Positions 1-7,949 of a stretch of DNA of 64,000 nucleotides are shown piece by piece (positions within the stretch are counted from its first letter, which is position 1; the number at the start of each line of letters is the position of its first letter). The translations under genes were made by a program, and so were the position numbers. This DNA is from Marinobacter subterrani. Lineage in GTDB: Bacteria; Pseudomonadota; Gammaproteobacteria; Pseudomonadales; Oleiphilaceae. The notes below the pieces were generated by a model. That model was not told the DNA's origin, did not search any database, and saw nothing but the letters and a program-made list of their open reading frames with translations. The DNA is taken from the NCBI RefSeq assembly GCF_001045555.1, contig NZ_LFBU01000002.1, forward strand, positions 930,001 through 994,000, given 5' to 3'.

Positions 1-2
1 GG

Positions 3-1028
3 GATGAAGTGGTTCTCTATAAGTCCGGCCAGGGCCACGCCATTCAGGAGAGACGCGTCATCCCGGGGCTTGATAACCCGGAGCTGGAGCAGGCGATCGG
101 GGCTTATGCCGCTGACCTGCGCGATGAAATCGAACTGGTTAAAGGCGCATCCCATGAATTTGACCAAGAGGCTTTTCTGGCCGGCGAGTTGACGCCGGTG
201 TTCTTCGGTACGGCGTTGGGCAACTTTGGCGTCGATCATATGCTGGACGGTCTGGTGGACTGGGCGCCGCAGCCGCAACCCCGGGCAACGGACCAGAGGG
301 TGGTGCAGCCGGCGGAAGAGGGCTTCTCGGGCTTCGTTTTCAAGATCCAGGCGAACATGGATCCCCAGCACCGCGACCGTGTGGCGTTCCTGCGCATTGT
401 GTCCGGCCGGTACAGTCAGGGCATGAAGGCCCGCCATGTGCGCATAGGCAAAGAGGTGCGATTTTCCGACGCCCTGACGTTTATGGCAGGCGACCGGGAA
501 CATGCCGAAGAGGCCTTTGCCGGTGACATCATCGGGCTGCACAATCATGGCACCATCCAGTTGGGCGATACCTTCACCGCCGGCGACGACATGAAGTTTA
601 CCGGGATACCGAACTTCGCTCCGGAGCTGTTCCGCCGAATCCGTCTCAAGGATCCGCTCAAGGCCAAGCAGCTCCAGAAGGGGCTGATCCAGCTGTCCGA
701 AGAAGGGGCCGTGCAGGTATTCAGGCCCTTCCGCAACAACGATCTTATTGTTGGCGCCGTCGGCGTGCTGCAGTTCGACGTGGTGGTCAGTCGTCTCAAG
801 AGCGAGTACAAGGTGGAGGCGGTCTACGAGCCGATCAATGTTGCCACTGCCCGCTGGGTGACGTGCAGCGACGAGCGCAAGCTCGATGAGTTCCAGCGCA
901 AGAACAACGACAACCTCGCCCTGGACGGCAGCGACAGGCTGGCCTACATTGCACCGACCATGGTCAACCTGAATCTGACCCAGGAGCGCTATCCCGACAT
1001 CAAGTTCCACAAGACCCGGGAGCATTGA
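3..1028 (+). CDS. prfC: Peptide chain release factor 3 (RF3), 3' part
   Basis: RF3 is the GTPase that recycles RF1 and RF2 from the ribosome after termination. The gene is cut by the window edge: the reading frame is open from base 3, and the GTG at base 9 is internal, not a start. The 341 visible residues match the C-terminal two thirds of RF3, including the [23 protein letters not shown] region near residue 70, the [15 protein letters not shown] block of domain [19 protein letters not shown], and the terminal [15 protein letters not shown]. The G domain with its P-loop lies upstream, outside the window. The end is intact and a TatD-family gene follows after about 20 bases on the same strand. 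Confidence 0.96.
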   Translation, partial: DEVVLYKSGQGHAIQERRVIPGLDNPELEQAIGAYAADLRDEIELVKGASHEFDQEAFLAGELTPVFFGTALGNFGVDHMLDGLVDWAPQPQPRATDQRVVQPAEEGFSGFVFKIQANMDPQHRDRVAFLRIVSGRYSQGMKARHVRIGKEVRFSDALTFMAGDREHAEEAFAGDIIGLHNHGTIQLGDTFTAGDDMKFTGIPNFAPELFRRIRLKDPLKAKQLQKGLIQLSEEGAVQVFRPFRNNDLIVGAVGVLQFDVVVSRLKSEYKVEAVYEPINVATARWVTCSDERKLDEFQRKNNDNLALDGSDRLAYIAPTMVNLNLTQERYPDIKFHKTREH

Positions 1029-1050
1029 CAGCGCCCGAGTGGAGGTGACC

Positions 1051-1836
1051 TTGCAACTGGTCGATGCCCATTGCCATTTTGACTTCCCGGAGTTTGACGG
1101 CCGTCGCGAGGCGGAGCTCGAACTGGCCCGCTCGCGCGGCGTCAGTCATCTGGTTATCCCCGGCGTGCGCCAGCCGGACTGGGGCAGGGTCCGGCAAACG
1201 GCACTGGCCCACGACGGCCTGTTTTACTGCCTGGGCGTACACCCGTGGTTTGTGGAGGAGCATTCCGAGGGGGACCTCGCGGAGCTTGAGCGCCTGTTGA
1301 GGAGTGAGCCGGAACGTTGTGTGGCTCTCGGGGAATGTGGGCTGGATCGGCTCAGGGGTCGTCTTGAGGCTCAATGGCCCTGGTTTGAGGCTCAGGTCGG
1401 ACTGGCGTCCGCAATGAACCTGCCCCTGGTCATTCACTCGGTGAAAACCCATGACGAGGTGCATGGCCTGCTCAGGCGCATGCAATGGACCGGCCGGGCC
1501 CTGGTTCACGGTTTCACAGGAAGTTTTCAGCAGGCTGAAAAACTGGTCGATCTCGGCTGTTTTATCGGTGTTGGCGGTGTGATCACCCACCCCCGGGCCC
1601 GCAAAACCCGGGAAGCCATCTCGAGGCTGCCCACGGAATCACTGGTGCTGGAGACAGACGCGCCGGATATGTCCCCTGAAGGCGTTCCGCCGGGGCGGAA
1701 CTCTCCGGCTTTCCTGCCGCAGATTCTGGACTCGCTCGCCCGGATTCGCGGGGTGGGGCAGGAGGCCCTGGCGCAGGCTCTGACGGATAATGTGTCGAGA
1801 TTATATGGCTGGCCACCAGACGGTATAGGGGAATAA
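1051..1836 (+). CDS. TatD family metal-dependent deoxyribonuclease
   Basis: A TIM-barrel hydrolase of the TatD family, whose members are 3'-5' exonucleases or DNases with a two-metal centre. Visible metal ligands are DAHCHFD at residues 5-11, the glutamate in GECGLD (the usual form is GEIGLD), the histidines in VIHSVK and LVHGFTG, and ETDAPD near residue 204. The length (261 aa) is normal for the family. I place the start at TTG 1051 because GGAGGTGA at 1041-1048 is a strong ribosome binding site with five bases between GGAGG and the codon; GTG 1039 would put that site inside the gene. It directly follows prfC and may be cotranscribed with it. Confidence 0.88.
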   Translation: MQLVDAHCHFDFPEFDGRREAELELARSRGVSHLVIPGVRQPDWGRVRQTALAHDGLFYCLGVHPWFVEEHSEGDLAELERLLRSEPERCVALGECGLDRLRGRLEAQWPWFEAQVGLASAMNLPLVIHSVKTHDEVHGLLRRMQWTGRALVHGFTGSFQQAEKLVDLGCFIGVGGVITHPRARKTREAISRLPTESLVLETDAPDMSPEGVPPGRNSPAFLPQILDSLARIRGVGQEALAQALTDNVSRLYGWPPDGIGE

Positions 1837-1856
1837 CGAAACAGCGAAACACATGG

Positions 1857-1885
1857 TTGGATTTCCAGGATGGTTCGAGTATACT
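1857..1885 (+). promoter_or_regulatory. Candidate sigma-70 promoter for rplM-rpsI
   Basis: TTGGAT at 1857-1862 and TATACT at 1880-1885 are separated by 17 bases. This predicts a start near 1892 and a leader of about 145 bases before rplM. In enterobacteria the rplM leader is the site of L13 autoregulation (family knowledge). Here the leader holds a short GCCA/TGGC pairing followed by a T-run at 1977-2003, which could be an attenuator, but the stem is weak. Confidence 0.5.
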
Positions 1886-2037
1886 TCGCGCCCTGGCTTT
1901 TCAAGGCGACGCCACTATCTCAGCCCCGAATAGTGTCGCTGCCGACCATTTAACAGGTAGAGAAACCCCTCCGGATGCCAAGCATTTACCGGTGGCGGTT
2001 TTTTAACGTTTCTTATATAGCGTTCAAGGCGGAATCA

Positions 2038-2466
2038 ATGAAGACTCTGAGTGCGAAACCAGAAACAGTAAAACGTGACTGGTACGTTGTAGACGCAGCC
2101 GGCAAGACGCTGGGTCGTCTGTCAACCGAAATCGCCCGTCGTCTGCGGGGCAAGCATAAGCCTGAGTATACCCCCCATGTAGACACCGGCGATTACATTG
2201 TTGTGATCAATGCGAGCCAGGTGCGGGTTACCGGCAACAAGGCATCTGACAAGATGTATTACAGTCATACCGGCTTTCCGGGTGGAATCAAATCCATCAA
2301 CTTCGAGAAGCTGGTCGACAAGGCGCCCGAGCAAGTTATCCAGAAGTCTGTCAAAGGCATGCTTCCCAAGGGTCCGCTCGGCCGCGCCATGTTCAAGAAG
2401 CTGAAAATCTATGCCGGCGCTGAGCATCCTCACGCAGCCCAGCAGCCCAAAGAACTCGACATTTAA
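2038..2466 (+). CDS. rplM: 50S ribosomal protein L13
   Basis: Encodes L13, an early-assembly protein of the large ribosomal subunit. The 142-residue product has the family length and the typical start ([20 protein letters not shown]), the [17 protein letters not shown] segment, [22 protein letters not shown], and the [16 protein letters not shown] motif. The start is ATG 2038; an upstream in-frame ATG at 1975 would add about 20 residues not found in L13 and lies in the leader. rpsI follows 12 bases downstream, the standard bacterial rplM-rpsI pair, so the two subunit proteins are made from one transcript. Confidence 0.98.
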   Translation: MKTLSAKPETVKRDWYVVDAAGKTLGRLSTEIARRLRGKHKPEYTPHVDTGDYIVVINASQVRVTGNKASDKMYYSHTGFPGGIKSINFEKLVDKAPEQVIQKSVKGMLPKGPLGRAMFKKLKIYAGAEHPHAAQQPKELDI

Positions 2467-2478
2467 CGGAAGGCGGAT

Positions 2479-2871
2479 ATGTCTGTAGCACAAAATTACG
2501 GTACTGGTCGCCGCAAGACATCCACGGCTCGAGTCTTTATCAAGCCGGGAAGCGGTAATATTTCCATCAACGGTCGCACTATCGAAGATTTCTTCGGTCG
2601 TGAGACTTTGCGCATGATCGTTCGTCAGCCGCTGGTAGTGGCTGAATCCACCGATCGTTTCGATATCAACATTACTGTCAAGGGTGGTGGTATCAGTGGC
2701 CAGGCCGGCGCTATTCGCCACGGTCTGACCCGCGCCCTGATGGATTACGATGAAACTCTGCGCCCGGCGCTGCGCAAAGCGGGTTACGTTACCCGTGATG
2801 CCCGTGAAGTTGAGCGTAAGAAAGTGGGTCTGCGCAAGGCGCGTAAGCGTCCTCAGTACTCCAAGCGTTAA
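2479..2871 (+). CDS. rpsI: 30S ribosomal protein S9
   Basis: Encodes S9, whose C-terminal tail reaches the P-site tRNA anticodon loop. The product is 130 residues, as usual. It has [14 protein letters not shown] at residues 7-20, the glycine-rich [16 protein letters not shown] segment, and the conserved basic end [12 protein letters not shown]. It is the second gene of the rplM-rpsI operon, with a ribosome binding site in GGAAGG at 2467-2472, and it ends before a clear intrinsic terminator. Confidence 0.98.
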   Translation: MSVAQNYGTGRRKTSTARVFIKPGSGNISINGRTIEDFFGRETLRMIVRQPLVVAESTDRFDINITVKGGGISGQAGAIRHGLTRALMDYDETLRPALRKAGYVTRDAREVERKKVGLRKARKRPQYSKR

Positions 2872-2895
2872 TATCGCTGGAGCAGAGATCCCGGA

Positions 2896-2924
2896 AACCC
2901 GGCCTTTTTTGGTCGGGTTTTTTT
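2896..2924 (+). terminator. Intrinsic terminator after rpsI
   Basis: AACCCGGCC at 2896-2904 pairs with GGTCGGGTT at 2911-2919, with one G-T wobble, around a six-T loop, and is followed by a run of T to 2924. It closes the rplM-rpsI transcription unit. Confidence 0.85.
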
Positions 2925-3115
2925 ATGGCCGGACGATTTGCCAGCAAATTGATCTGGAGCAGGGATGAGGCGCCAGTGGCGGCTTTCCGACTTGTAAGGC
3001 CCTGGTAATTTCATTACCATTTGGGCGCTTACATTTTTGGGTTATGAAGTCCTTTTTGATGCACATTGCCGGCTGAATTGCAGGCTGTGACATCGCCTGA
3101 TGGGAGAAAACCATA

Positions 3116-3709
3116 ATGAGTAATGGCGACGTGAGCCAAGGCCGGCGCCGGTTTCTGATCGGTGCTACGTCTGTGGTGGGTGGAGTCGGCGTCGTCGGTG
3201 CGGCCGTTCCTTTCGTGGCATCCTGGAACCCCAGTGCCAAAGCGGAGGCAGCCGGTGCACCGGTAACCGTCAATATCAGCAAGATTGAGCCGGGTCAGCA
3301 GGTTACGGTGGAATGGCGGGGCAAGCCGGTCTGGCTCGTGCGCCGTACCGAGACCATGCTGGAGAACATCAAGAAGCTGAACGAGGAGGTAAAAGACCCT
3401 CAGTCGAAGGCGCCTCAGCAGCCGCCGTACATCGATGGTATCTACCGGGCCCTCAAGCCCGAGATCGCAGTGCTGGTCGGCATCTGTACCCATCTTGGAT
3501 GTGTTCCGTCCTATCGTCCTGAAGTATCCCCGGAAGATCTGGGCGAGGCCTGGCTCGGCGGTTTTTTCTGTCCGTGTCACGGTTCCAAGTACGATCTTGC
3601 CGGTCGGGTTTTTGAGGCGCAACCAGCTCCCCTCAACCTGGTAGTGCCGCCTTATCGTTACGACGATGACGTGACCCTGACGATTGGTCTTGACCCGGAG
3701 GCAGCGTAA
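3116..3709 (+). CDS. petA: Ubiquinol-cytochrome c reductase, Rieske iron-sulfur subunit
   Basis: The [2Fe-2S] subunit of respiratory complex III, which takes one electron from ubiquinol and passes it to cytochrome c1. The 197-residue product has a twin-arginine signal with RRRFL at residues 10-14 and a hydrophobic segment to about residue 35, which serves as an uncleaved membrane anchor in this family. The two cluster-binding motifs are CTHLGC at 124-129 and CPCHGS at 152-157; both Cys-His pairs and the disulfide cysteines are present. It is the first gene of a petABC operon and its stop overlaps the petB start in TAATG. Confidence 0.97.
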   Translation: MSNGDVSQGRRRFLIGATSVVGGVGVVGAAVPFVASWNPSAKAEAAGAPVTVNISKIEPGQQVTVEWRGKPVWLVRRTETMLENIKKLNEEVKDPQSKAPQQPPYIDGIYRALKPEIAVLVGICTHLGCVPSYRPEVSPEDLGEAWLGGFFCPCHGSKYDLAGRVFEAQPAPLNLVVPPYRYDDDVTLTIGLDPEAA

Positions 3710-4941
3710 TGCAGAAGCTCATTAACTGGGTAGACGAGCGTCTGCCGATTGTTGAAGCCTGGAACAAGCACCTGGCCAAGTATTACGCGCCGAAGAACTT
3801 CAACGTGTGGTACTTCTTTGGCTCCCTGGCCATGCTCGTGCTGGTGAACCAGTTGGTTACCGGTATCTGGCTGACCATGAGTTACAACCCCTCCGCGGAA
3901 AACGCCTTTGCTTCGGTTGAGTACATCATGCGTGATGTCGAATGGGGCTGGCTGCTCCGCTATCTTCACTCAACCGGTGCCTCCGCATTCTTCATTGTGG
4001 TTTATCTCCACATGTTCCGGGGGCTGATGTACGGCTCTTACCGGAAGCCCCGCGAGCTGATCTGGCTTTTCGGTATGCTGATTTACCTGGTGCTGATGGC
4101 TGAAGCGTTCATGGGCTATCTCCTTCCCTGGGGCCAGATGTCCTACTGGGGTGCCCAGGTTATCGTTAACCTGTTTGGTGCGATTCCCGTTATCGGCGAA
4201 GACCTGTCCCTGTGGATTCGCGGTGATTATCTGATTTCCGGTATTACCCTGAACCGTTTCTTCGCGCTGCACGTGGTTGCCTTGCCGATCGTACTGCTGG
4301 GCCTGGTTGTACTGCATATCCTCGCCCTGCATGAGGTGGGTTCGAATAACCCGGACGGTATCGAAATCAAGAAGAACAAGGATGAGAATGGCATTCCCAA
4401 AGACGGTATCCCGTTCCACCCTTACTACACCGTTCACGATCTGCTGGGCGTTGCGGTATTCTTTTTCATCTTCTTCGTTGTGGTGTTCTTCTTCCCGGAA
4501 ATGGGCGGTCTGTTCCTGGAGAAGCCGAACTTTGAGCCGGCCAACCCGCTGAAGACGCCAGCTCACATTGCACCGGTCTGGTACTTTACGCCCTTCTACG
4601 CCATGCTACGTGCGGTAACCATTGACCTGTTCGGTCTGCCCGCGAAGTTCTGGGGTGTGGTCGTCATGGGCGGTGCCATCGCCATTCTCTTCGTCCTTCC
4701 CTGGCTGGACAGAAGCCCGGTTCGCTCTATTCGCTACAAGGGCTGGCTGAGCAAGATCGCTCTCGCCGTTTTTGCGGTGAGCTTCGTGGTGCTTGGCTAC
4801 CTTGGCCTCGTGCCGGCGACAGCGGGGCGGACCACCGTGGCCCAGATACTGACGGCGGTCTACTTCCTCTACTTCATTCTGATGCCGTTCTACACGCGCA
4901 TGGAGAAAACCAAGCCAGTACCAGAGAGGGTGACAGGATAA
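3709..4941 (+). CDS. petB: Ubiquinol-cytochrome c reductase, cytochrome b subunit
   Basis: The membrane core of complex III, carrying hemes bL and bH and both quinone sites. The 410-residue product has many membrane segments and the four heme ligands: H87/H101 and H188/H203. The second pair is spaced H-x14-H, one residue longer than in mitochondrial cytochrome b. The Qo-site motif, usually PEWY, reads PVWY at residues 289-292, so the glutamate is replaced by valine. The gene overlaps petA and petC by one base each (TAATG), implying translational coupling. Identity as cytochrome b is secure. Confidence 0.97.
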   Translation: MQKLINWVDERLPIVEAWNKHLAKYYAPKNFNVWYFFGSLAMLVLVNQLVTGIWLTMSYNPSAENAFASVEYIMRDVEWGWLLRYLHSTGASAFFIVVYLHMFRGLMYGSYRKPRELIWLFGMLIYLVLMAEAFMGYLLPWGQMSYWGAQVIVNLFGAIPVIGEDLSLWIRGDYLISGITLNRFFALHVVALPIVLLGLVVLHILALHEVGSNNPDGIEIKKNKDENGIPKDGIPFHPYYTVHDLLGVAVFFFIFFVVVFFFPEMGGLFLEKPNFEPANPLKTPAHIAPVWYFTPFYAMLRAVTIDLFGLPAKFWGVVVMGGAIAILFVLPWLDRSPVRSIRYKGWLSKIALAVFAVSFVVLGYLGLVPATAGRTTVAQILTAVYFLYFILMPFYTRMEKTKPVPERVTG

Positions 4942-5696
4942 TGAGAAAGCTGATTTTTGGTCTTTTCATCGCAATCCTGCCGGCGCTCGGGCTGGCAGCT
5001 GGCGCAGAGATGCATCTGGATGAGTTTGAGCCGGATCACACTGACAAGGCATCCCTGCAGCGTGGTGTAACCACGTTCACCAACTACTGCATGGGGTGCC
5101 ACTCCATGGAATACGCCCGTTACAAGCGGGTTGCGGACGACCTGGGGATTCCTGTAGAGCTCTATGAGGAGAACCTGATCTTTACCGGTGCCAAGATTGG
5201 CGAGCTGATGAAGAACGCGATGAACAAGGATATGGCGGCCGACTGGTTCGGTGCGCCGCCGCCCGATCTGACCCTGGAAACACGCCTGCGTGGTGATGAT
5301 TGGGTATATTCCTATCTTCGTGGCTTCTACAAGGACGAGTCGCGCCCGCTTGGTGTTAACAACGTTGTGTTCCCGGCAGTAGGTATGCCGCACGTGTTGG
5401 TGGGGCTTCAGGGCCTCTGTGCCGTGAAGCCGCACATCGGTGTTGAGGCCAGCGTCGAGCCGCTCAGCGGCAACATCAATAACGCGAATACCTGCCCCGA
5501 GTTCGCGCTTGAAGGCAGCATGACCGGCGCCGAGTTTGACCAGGCTATGTATGATCTGACCAACTTCCTGACCTACATGGCTGACCCGGTCAAGCTGGAG
5601 CGGGAGCGTCTGGGGATTTTTGTCCTGATCTTTGTGGCCATCTTCTTTGTGTTCGCTTACCTGCTTAATCGTGAGTACTGGAAGGACGTACACTGA
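4941..5696 (+). CDS. petC: Ubiquinol-cytochrome c reductase, cytochrome c1 subunit
   Basis: The membrane-anchored c-type cytochrome of complex III. It has an N-terminal signal sequence (residues 1 to about 22), a single CMGCH heme-attachment motif at residues 50-54, and a C-terminal membrane helix (GIFVLIFVAIFFVFAYLL) that tethers the periplasmic domain. The length of 251 residues is typical of proteobacterial c1. Last gene of the petABC operon; an intrinsic terminator follows about 30 bases after its stop. The perfect TATAAT at 5706-5711 has no clear -35 and sits just before that terminator, so I do not call it a promoter. Confidence 0.97.
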   Translation: MRKLIFGLFIAILPALGLAAGAEMHLDEFEPDHTDKASLQRGVTTFTNYCMGCHSMEYARYKRVADDLGIPVELYEENLIFTGAKIGELMKNAMNKDMAADWFGAPPPDLTLETRLRGDDWVYSYLRGFYKDESRPLGVNNVVFPAVGMPHVLVGLQGLCAVKPHIGVEASVEPLSGNINNANTCPEFALEGSMTGAEFDQAMYDLTNFLTYMADPVKLERERLGIFVLIFVAIFFVFAYLLNREYWKDVH

Positions 5697-5725
5697 GAAA
5701 TAGGGTATAATCCCGTCCCCTGAGT

Positions 5726-5758
5726 TCCAGCGGGCACTAACCGGCCCGCTGGATTTTT
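5726..5758 (+). terminator. Intrinsic terminator after petABC
   Basis: TCCAGCGGGC at 5726-5735 pairs perfectly with GCCCGCTGGA at 5744-5753, and T-runs follow (5754-5758 and 5762-5767). It separates petABC from sspAB. Confidence 0.88.
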
Positions 5759-5805
5759 GCGTTTTTTCAGGATCATTTCGGTTTGTTTACTCGTGAGGTA
5801 GTTCT

Positions 5806-6435
5806 ATGGGCGTTGTGACCAAGCGGTCATCAATGACATTCTTCTCAGATCCGGCCAGCCACTACAGCCACCGGGTTCGTATCGTTCTTGCCGAGAAGGG
5901 TGTCACCGTTGATATCGTTGATGTGGATCCGGACAATCCTCCGGCCGAACTGGCCGACCTGAATCCGTACAACGCCCTGCCGACACTGGTGGATCGTGAT
6001 CTTGTGCTCTATGAGCCGAATATCATGATGGAGTATCTCGACGAGCGTTTCCCGCATCCGCCATTATTGCCCGTTTATCCGGTGGCTCGGGCCAATAGCC
6101 GGCTGATGATTCATCGGATCCAGAAAGACTGGTGTGGTCTGGTCGACCGGATTCTGGCCCAGCCGAATGCGAAAGCCTCCGAGGCGGCACGCAAGGAGCT
6201 GCGGGAAAGCCTGTTGGCAACTGCACCACTGTTCGGTGAAATGCCTTTCTTCCTGTCGGAAGAGTTCACGATTGTGGATTGCTGCATTGCACCGATTCTG
6301 TGGCGGCTCCCGGCGCTGGGTATTGACCTGAACGAAAAGCAGGCCAAACCGCTGCAGAAATATATGGACAGCATTTTCAGCCGGGAAGGCTTCAAGGCAA
6401 GCCTTTCTGACCGGGAAGAAGACATTCGCAGCTGA
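5806..6435 (+). CDS. sspA: Stringent starvation protein A, GST fold
   Basis: SspA is a glutathione S-transferase-fold protein that binds RNA polymerase and helps cells in starvation and acid stress; it is not an active transferase. The 209-residue product shows the thioredoxin-like N-terminal domain ([21 protein letters not shown], residues about 12-32), [37 protein letters not shown], and an all-helical C-terminal domain. ATG 5806 is preceded by GAGGTAG. It lies directly after the bc1 operon and before sspB, the gene order found across gammaproteobacteria. Confidence 0.95.
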   Translation: MGVVTKRSSMTFFSDPASHYSHRVRIVLAEKGVTVDIVDVDPDNPPAELADLNPYNALPTLVDRDLVLYEPNIMMEYLDERFPHPPLLPVYPVARANSRLMIHRIQKDWCGLVDRILAQPNAKASEAARKELRESLLATAPLFGEMPFFLSEEFTIVDCCIAPILWRLPALGIDLNEKQAKPLQKYMDSIFSREGFKASLSDREEDIRS

Positions 6436-6484
6436 TTTGGCGCTGATTTGGCAAAGTTCCGCTGGTCGGAGCAGGAGAGTGGCA

Positions 6485-6922
6485 GTGGCTGAGAGTAAAA
6501 ACACCATGACGTCCAGCCGTCCTTACCTGGTGCGTGCGTTCAATGAGTGGATTCTGGACAACGACTGCACGCCCTACATTGTGGTGGATGCCGGCGTTCA
6601 GGGTGTGCAGGTGCCCACCGAGCATGTGGCGAACGGGCAGATTGTTCTGAATATCAGCTCTGGTGCGGTCCGTGGCCTGGTTATTGGTAATGGTGCGCTC
6701 GAGTTCAGTGCCCGCTTCGGCGGTGTGCCCATGCAGGTGTTCATCCCTCTGCAGGCGGTGATGGCTATTTATGCCAAGGAAAACGGCGAGGGCATGGTCT
6801 TCGGGAGTGAGCCTGGCTCGCCGGACCCTGATGGCGCTGGTCGTGAGCGCGACGGAGGGCAGTCTGCCTCCGGACAGGAGGAGCGGCCGTCAGGAAGGCC
6901 GACGCTCAAAGTCGTCAAGTAA
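6485..6922 (+). CDS. sspB: ClpXP protease specificity-enhancing factor SspB
   Basis: SspB is the adaptor that delivers ssrA-tagged proteins from stalled ribosomes to ClpXP. The 145-residue product has the family core (SRPYLVRAFNEWILDNDCTP, GVQVP, GQIVLNISSGAVRGL, FSARFGGVPMQVFIPLQAVMAIYAKENGEG), then a Gly/Ser/Arg-rich flexible linker, and ends in GRPTLKVVK. This matches the C-terminal ClpX-binding peptide (consensus RPxLRVVK). I place the start at GTG 6485: AGGAGA at 6473-6478 gives six bases of spacing, while an in-frame TTG at 6437 has no such site. ATG 6506 is a second possibility. Confidence 0.93.
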   Translation: MAESKNTMTSSRPYLVRAFNEWILDNDCTPYIVVDAGVQGVQVPTEHVANGQIVLNISSGAVRGLVIGNGALEFSARFGGVPMQVFIPLQAVMAIYAKENGEGMVFGSEPGSPDPDGAGRERDGGQSASGQEERPSGRPTLKVVK

Positions 6923-6939
6923 TCGCCCGCCTTGCCTCG

Positions 6940-6966
6940 AATGCCAGCGTCCGCTGGCATTTTTTC
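6940..6966 (+). terminator. Intrinsic terminator after sspAB
   Basis: AATGCCAGC at 6940-6948 and GCTGGCATT at 6953-6961 form a perfect 9-bp stem with a GTCC loop, followed by T's to 6965. It also overlaps the end of the convergent diaA-like gene, but on that strand it has no T-run. Confidence 0.88.
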
Positions 6967-7555
6967 ATCCCCCGAAAAGCTTGCCATCAATCAGCCCGCA
7001 CAGGGCGTTAATAATAAGAAGTAACAGCGGGGTCGCCTCTGTAGGGCTCAGGTCATTGAGTGCGATCTCATGGTCTTCCGGATGCATGAGTGAGGTGATA
7101 TCCGATTTTTCCCTTGCGCTGAGCACCACAACACTCATCTCGCGGTCGTGAGCGGCCTGAATGGCCTGTATAAGGTTGGCTTTGTGCCCATCGTCAACGA
7201 TGACGAAAAGCAGGTCGCCGGGCTTGCCGATTGCCCGGACCTGGCGGGAGAAGGTGTCGTTGAACCGGTTGTCCCGGCAGATGGCGGAATACGTGGTGGC
7301 ATCCGCCCCGAGGTTGATGGCGGGCAGGGCGGGCCTGTCCTGCTCAAACCGGTTAAGCAGCGAAGTGCAGAAGTATTGGGCCAGAATGTTGGCGTTGCCA
7401 TTGGCGCAGGTGATGATTTTGCCGTCCCGAAGCAGGGTCGCCACGAATGCATCAGCCGCATCCTCTATGGCGGGGCCGGCGGTGCTTGCCGCCTGGGCTG
7501 TGTGCTCCATGTGGCTTGCGAACCACTGGTTGATCTGGTGTTCGGTGTCGGTCAT
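6965..7555 (-). CDS. diaA: Divergent DiaA-like SIS domain protein
   Basis: A SIS-fold protein in the DiaA/GmhA family. DiaA binds DnaA and promotes timely replication initiation. Family features that remain are NRFEQDRPALPAI, the IQAIQAAHDREMSVVVL strand-helix and the C-terminal LCGLIDGKLFGG. The loops that bind phosphosugar in GmhA-type isomerases are changed: GNGGSA reads GNANI and STSGNS reads VDDGHK. An isomerase function is therefore unlikely. The start is uncertain: ATG 7555 gives MTDTEHQINQWF; GTG 7567 would overlap the yraN stop in TAGTG; ATG 7597 would lie inside yraN. It is the last gene of lpoA-yraN-diaA. Confidence 0.8.
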   Translation of the reverse strand: MTDTEHQINQWFASHMEHTAQAASTAGPAIEDAADAFVATLLRDGKIITCANGNANILAQYFCTSLLNRFEQDRPALPAINLGADATTYSAICRDNRFNDTFSRQVRAIGKPGDLLFVIVDDGHKANLIQAIQAAHDREMSVVVLSAREKSDITSLMHPEDHEIALNDLSPTEATPLLLLIINALCGLIDGKLFGG

Positions 7556-7566
7556 CGTCGGTTTCA

Positions 7567-7932
7567 CTATCCTGCCAGAATTGCATTCCGGATCCATTGT
7601 ACCCGGTATTTTTTGACGGTACCCGGGCTGATGGCAACCACATCAATCCGTGAAACTGAGTTCCAGAGGCCATGCCGATGCAGATAAAACGAAACCGCTT
7701 TTATCAGTCGTTTCTGTTTCGGGTAATTGATGGAGCTTGCGGGATCAACCAGGCTGCCGGGACCCCGGTAACGGACTTCGAAGAACACCAGAGTCTCGCC
7801 CTCACGGCCAATGAGGTCGATCTCACCGCCGCGGTTGTAGACGTTGCGCTCAAGGATCTGCACGCCCTGGCTGGCAAGGTAGCGGGCAGCAACACCTTCG
7901 AAGTGATTTCCCAGGGTTTTCGTGCCATCCAT
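7567..7932 (-). CDS. yraN: YraN family protein (UPF0102), nuclease-like fold
   Basis: A small predicted endonuclease-fold protein of unknown role, commonly found beside lpoA, rsmI and diaA. The 121-residue product shows the PD-(D/E)xK-like core: G36-GEIDLIGREGETLVFFEVRYR, with the Asp in EID and the Glu in FEV as candidate metal ligands, and a preceding HFEGVAARYLASQGVQILERN segment. A basic stretch, YPKQKRLIKAVSFYLHRHG, follows. It is 17 bases downstream of lpoA on the same strand, and its stop touches the possible GTG start of diaA. Confidence 0.93.
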   Translation of the reverse strand: MDGTKTLGNHFEGVAARYLASQGVQILERNVYNRGGEIDLIGREGETLVFFEVRYRGPGSLVDPASSINYPKQKRLIKAVSFYLHRHGLWNSVSRIDVVAISPGTVKKYRVQWIRNAILAG

Positions 7933-7949
7933 GGCGAATGATCGTTCCC

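Noticed and set aside
5706..5711. Perfect TATAAT after petC as an sspA promoter
   Set aside because: No -35 or TG extension, and the petABC terminator lies directly downstream.
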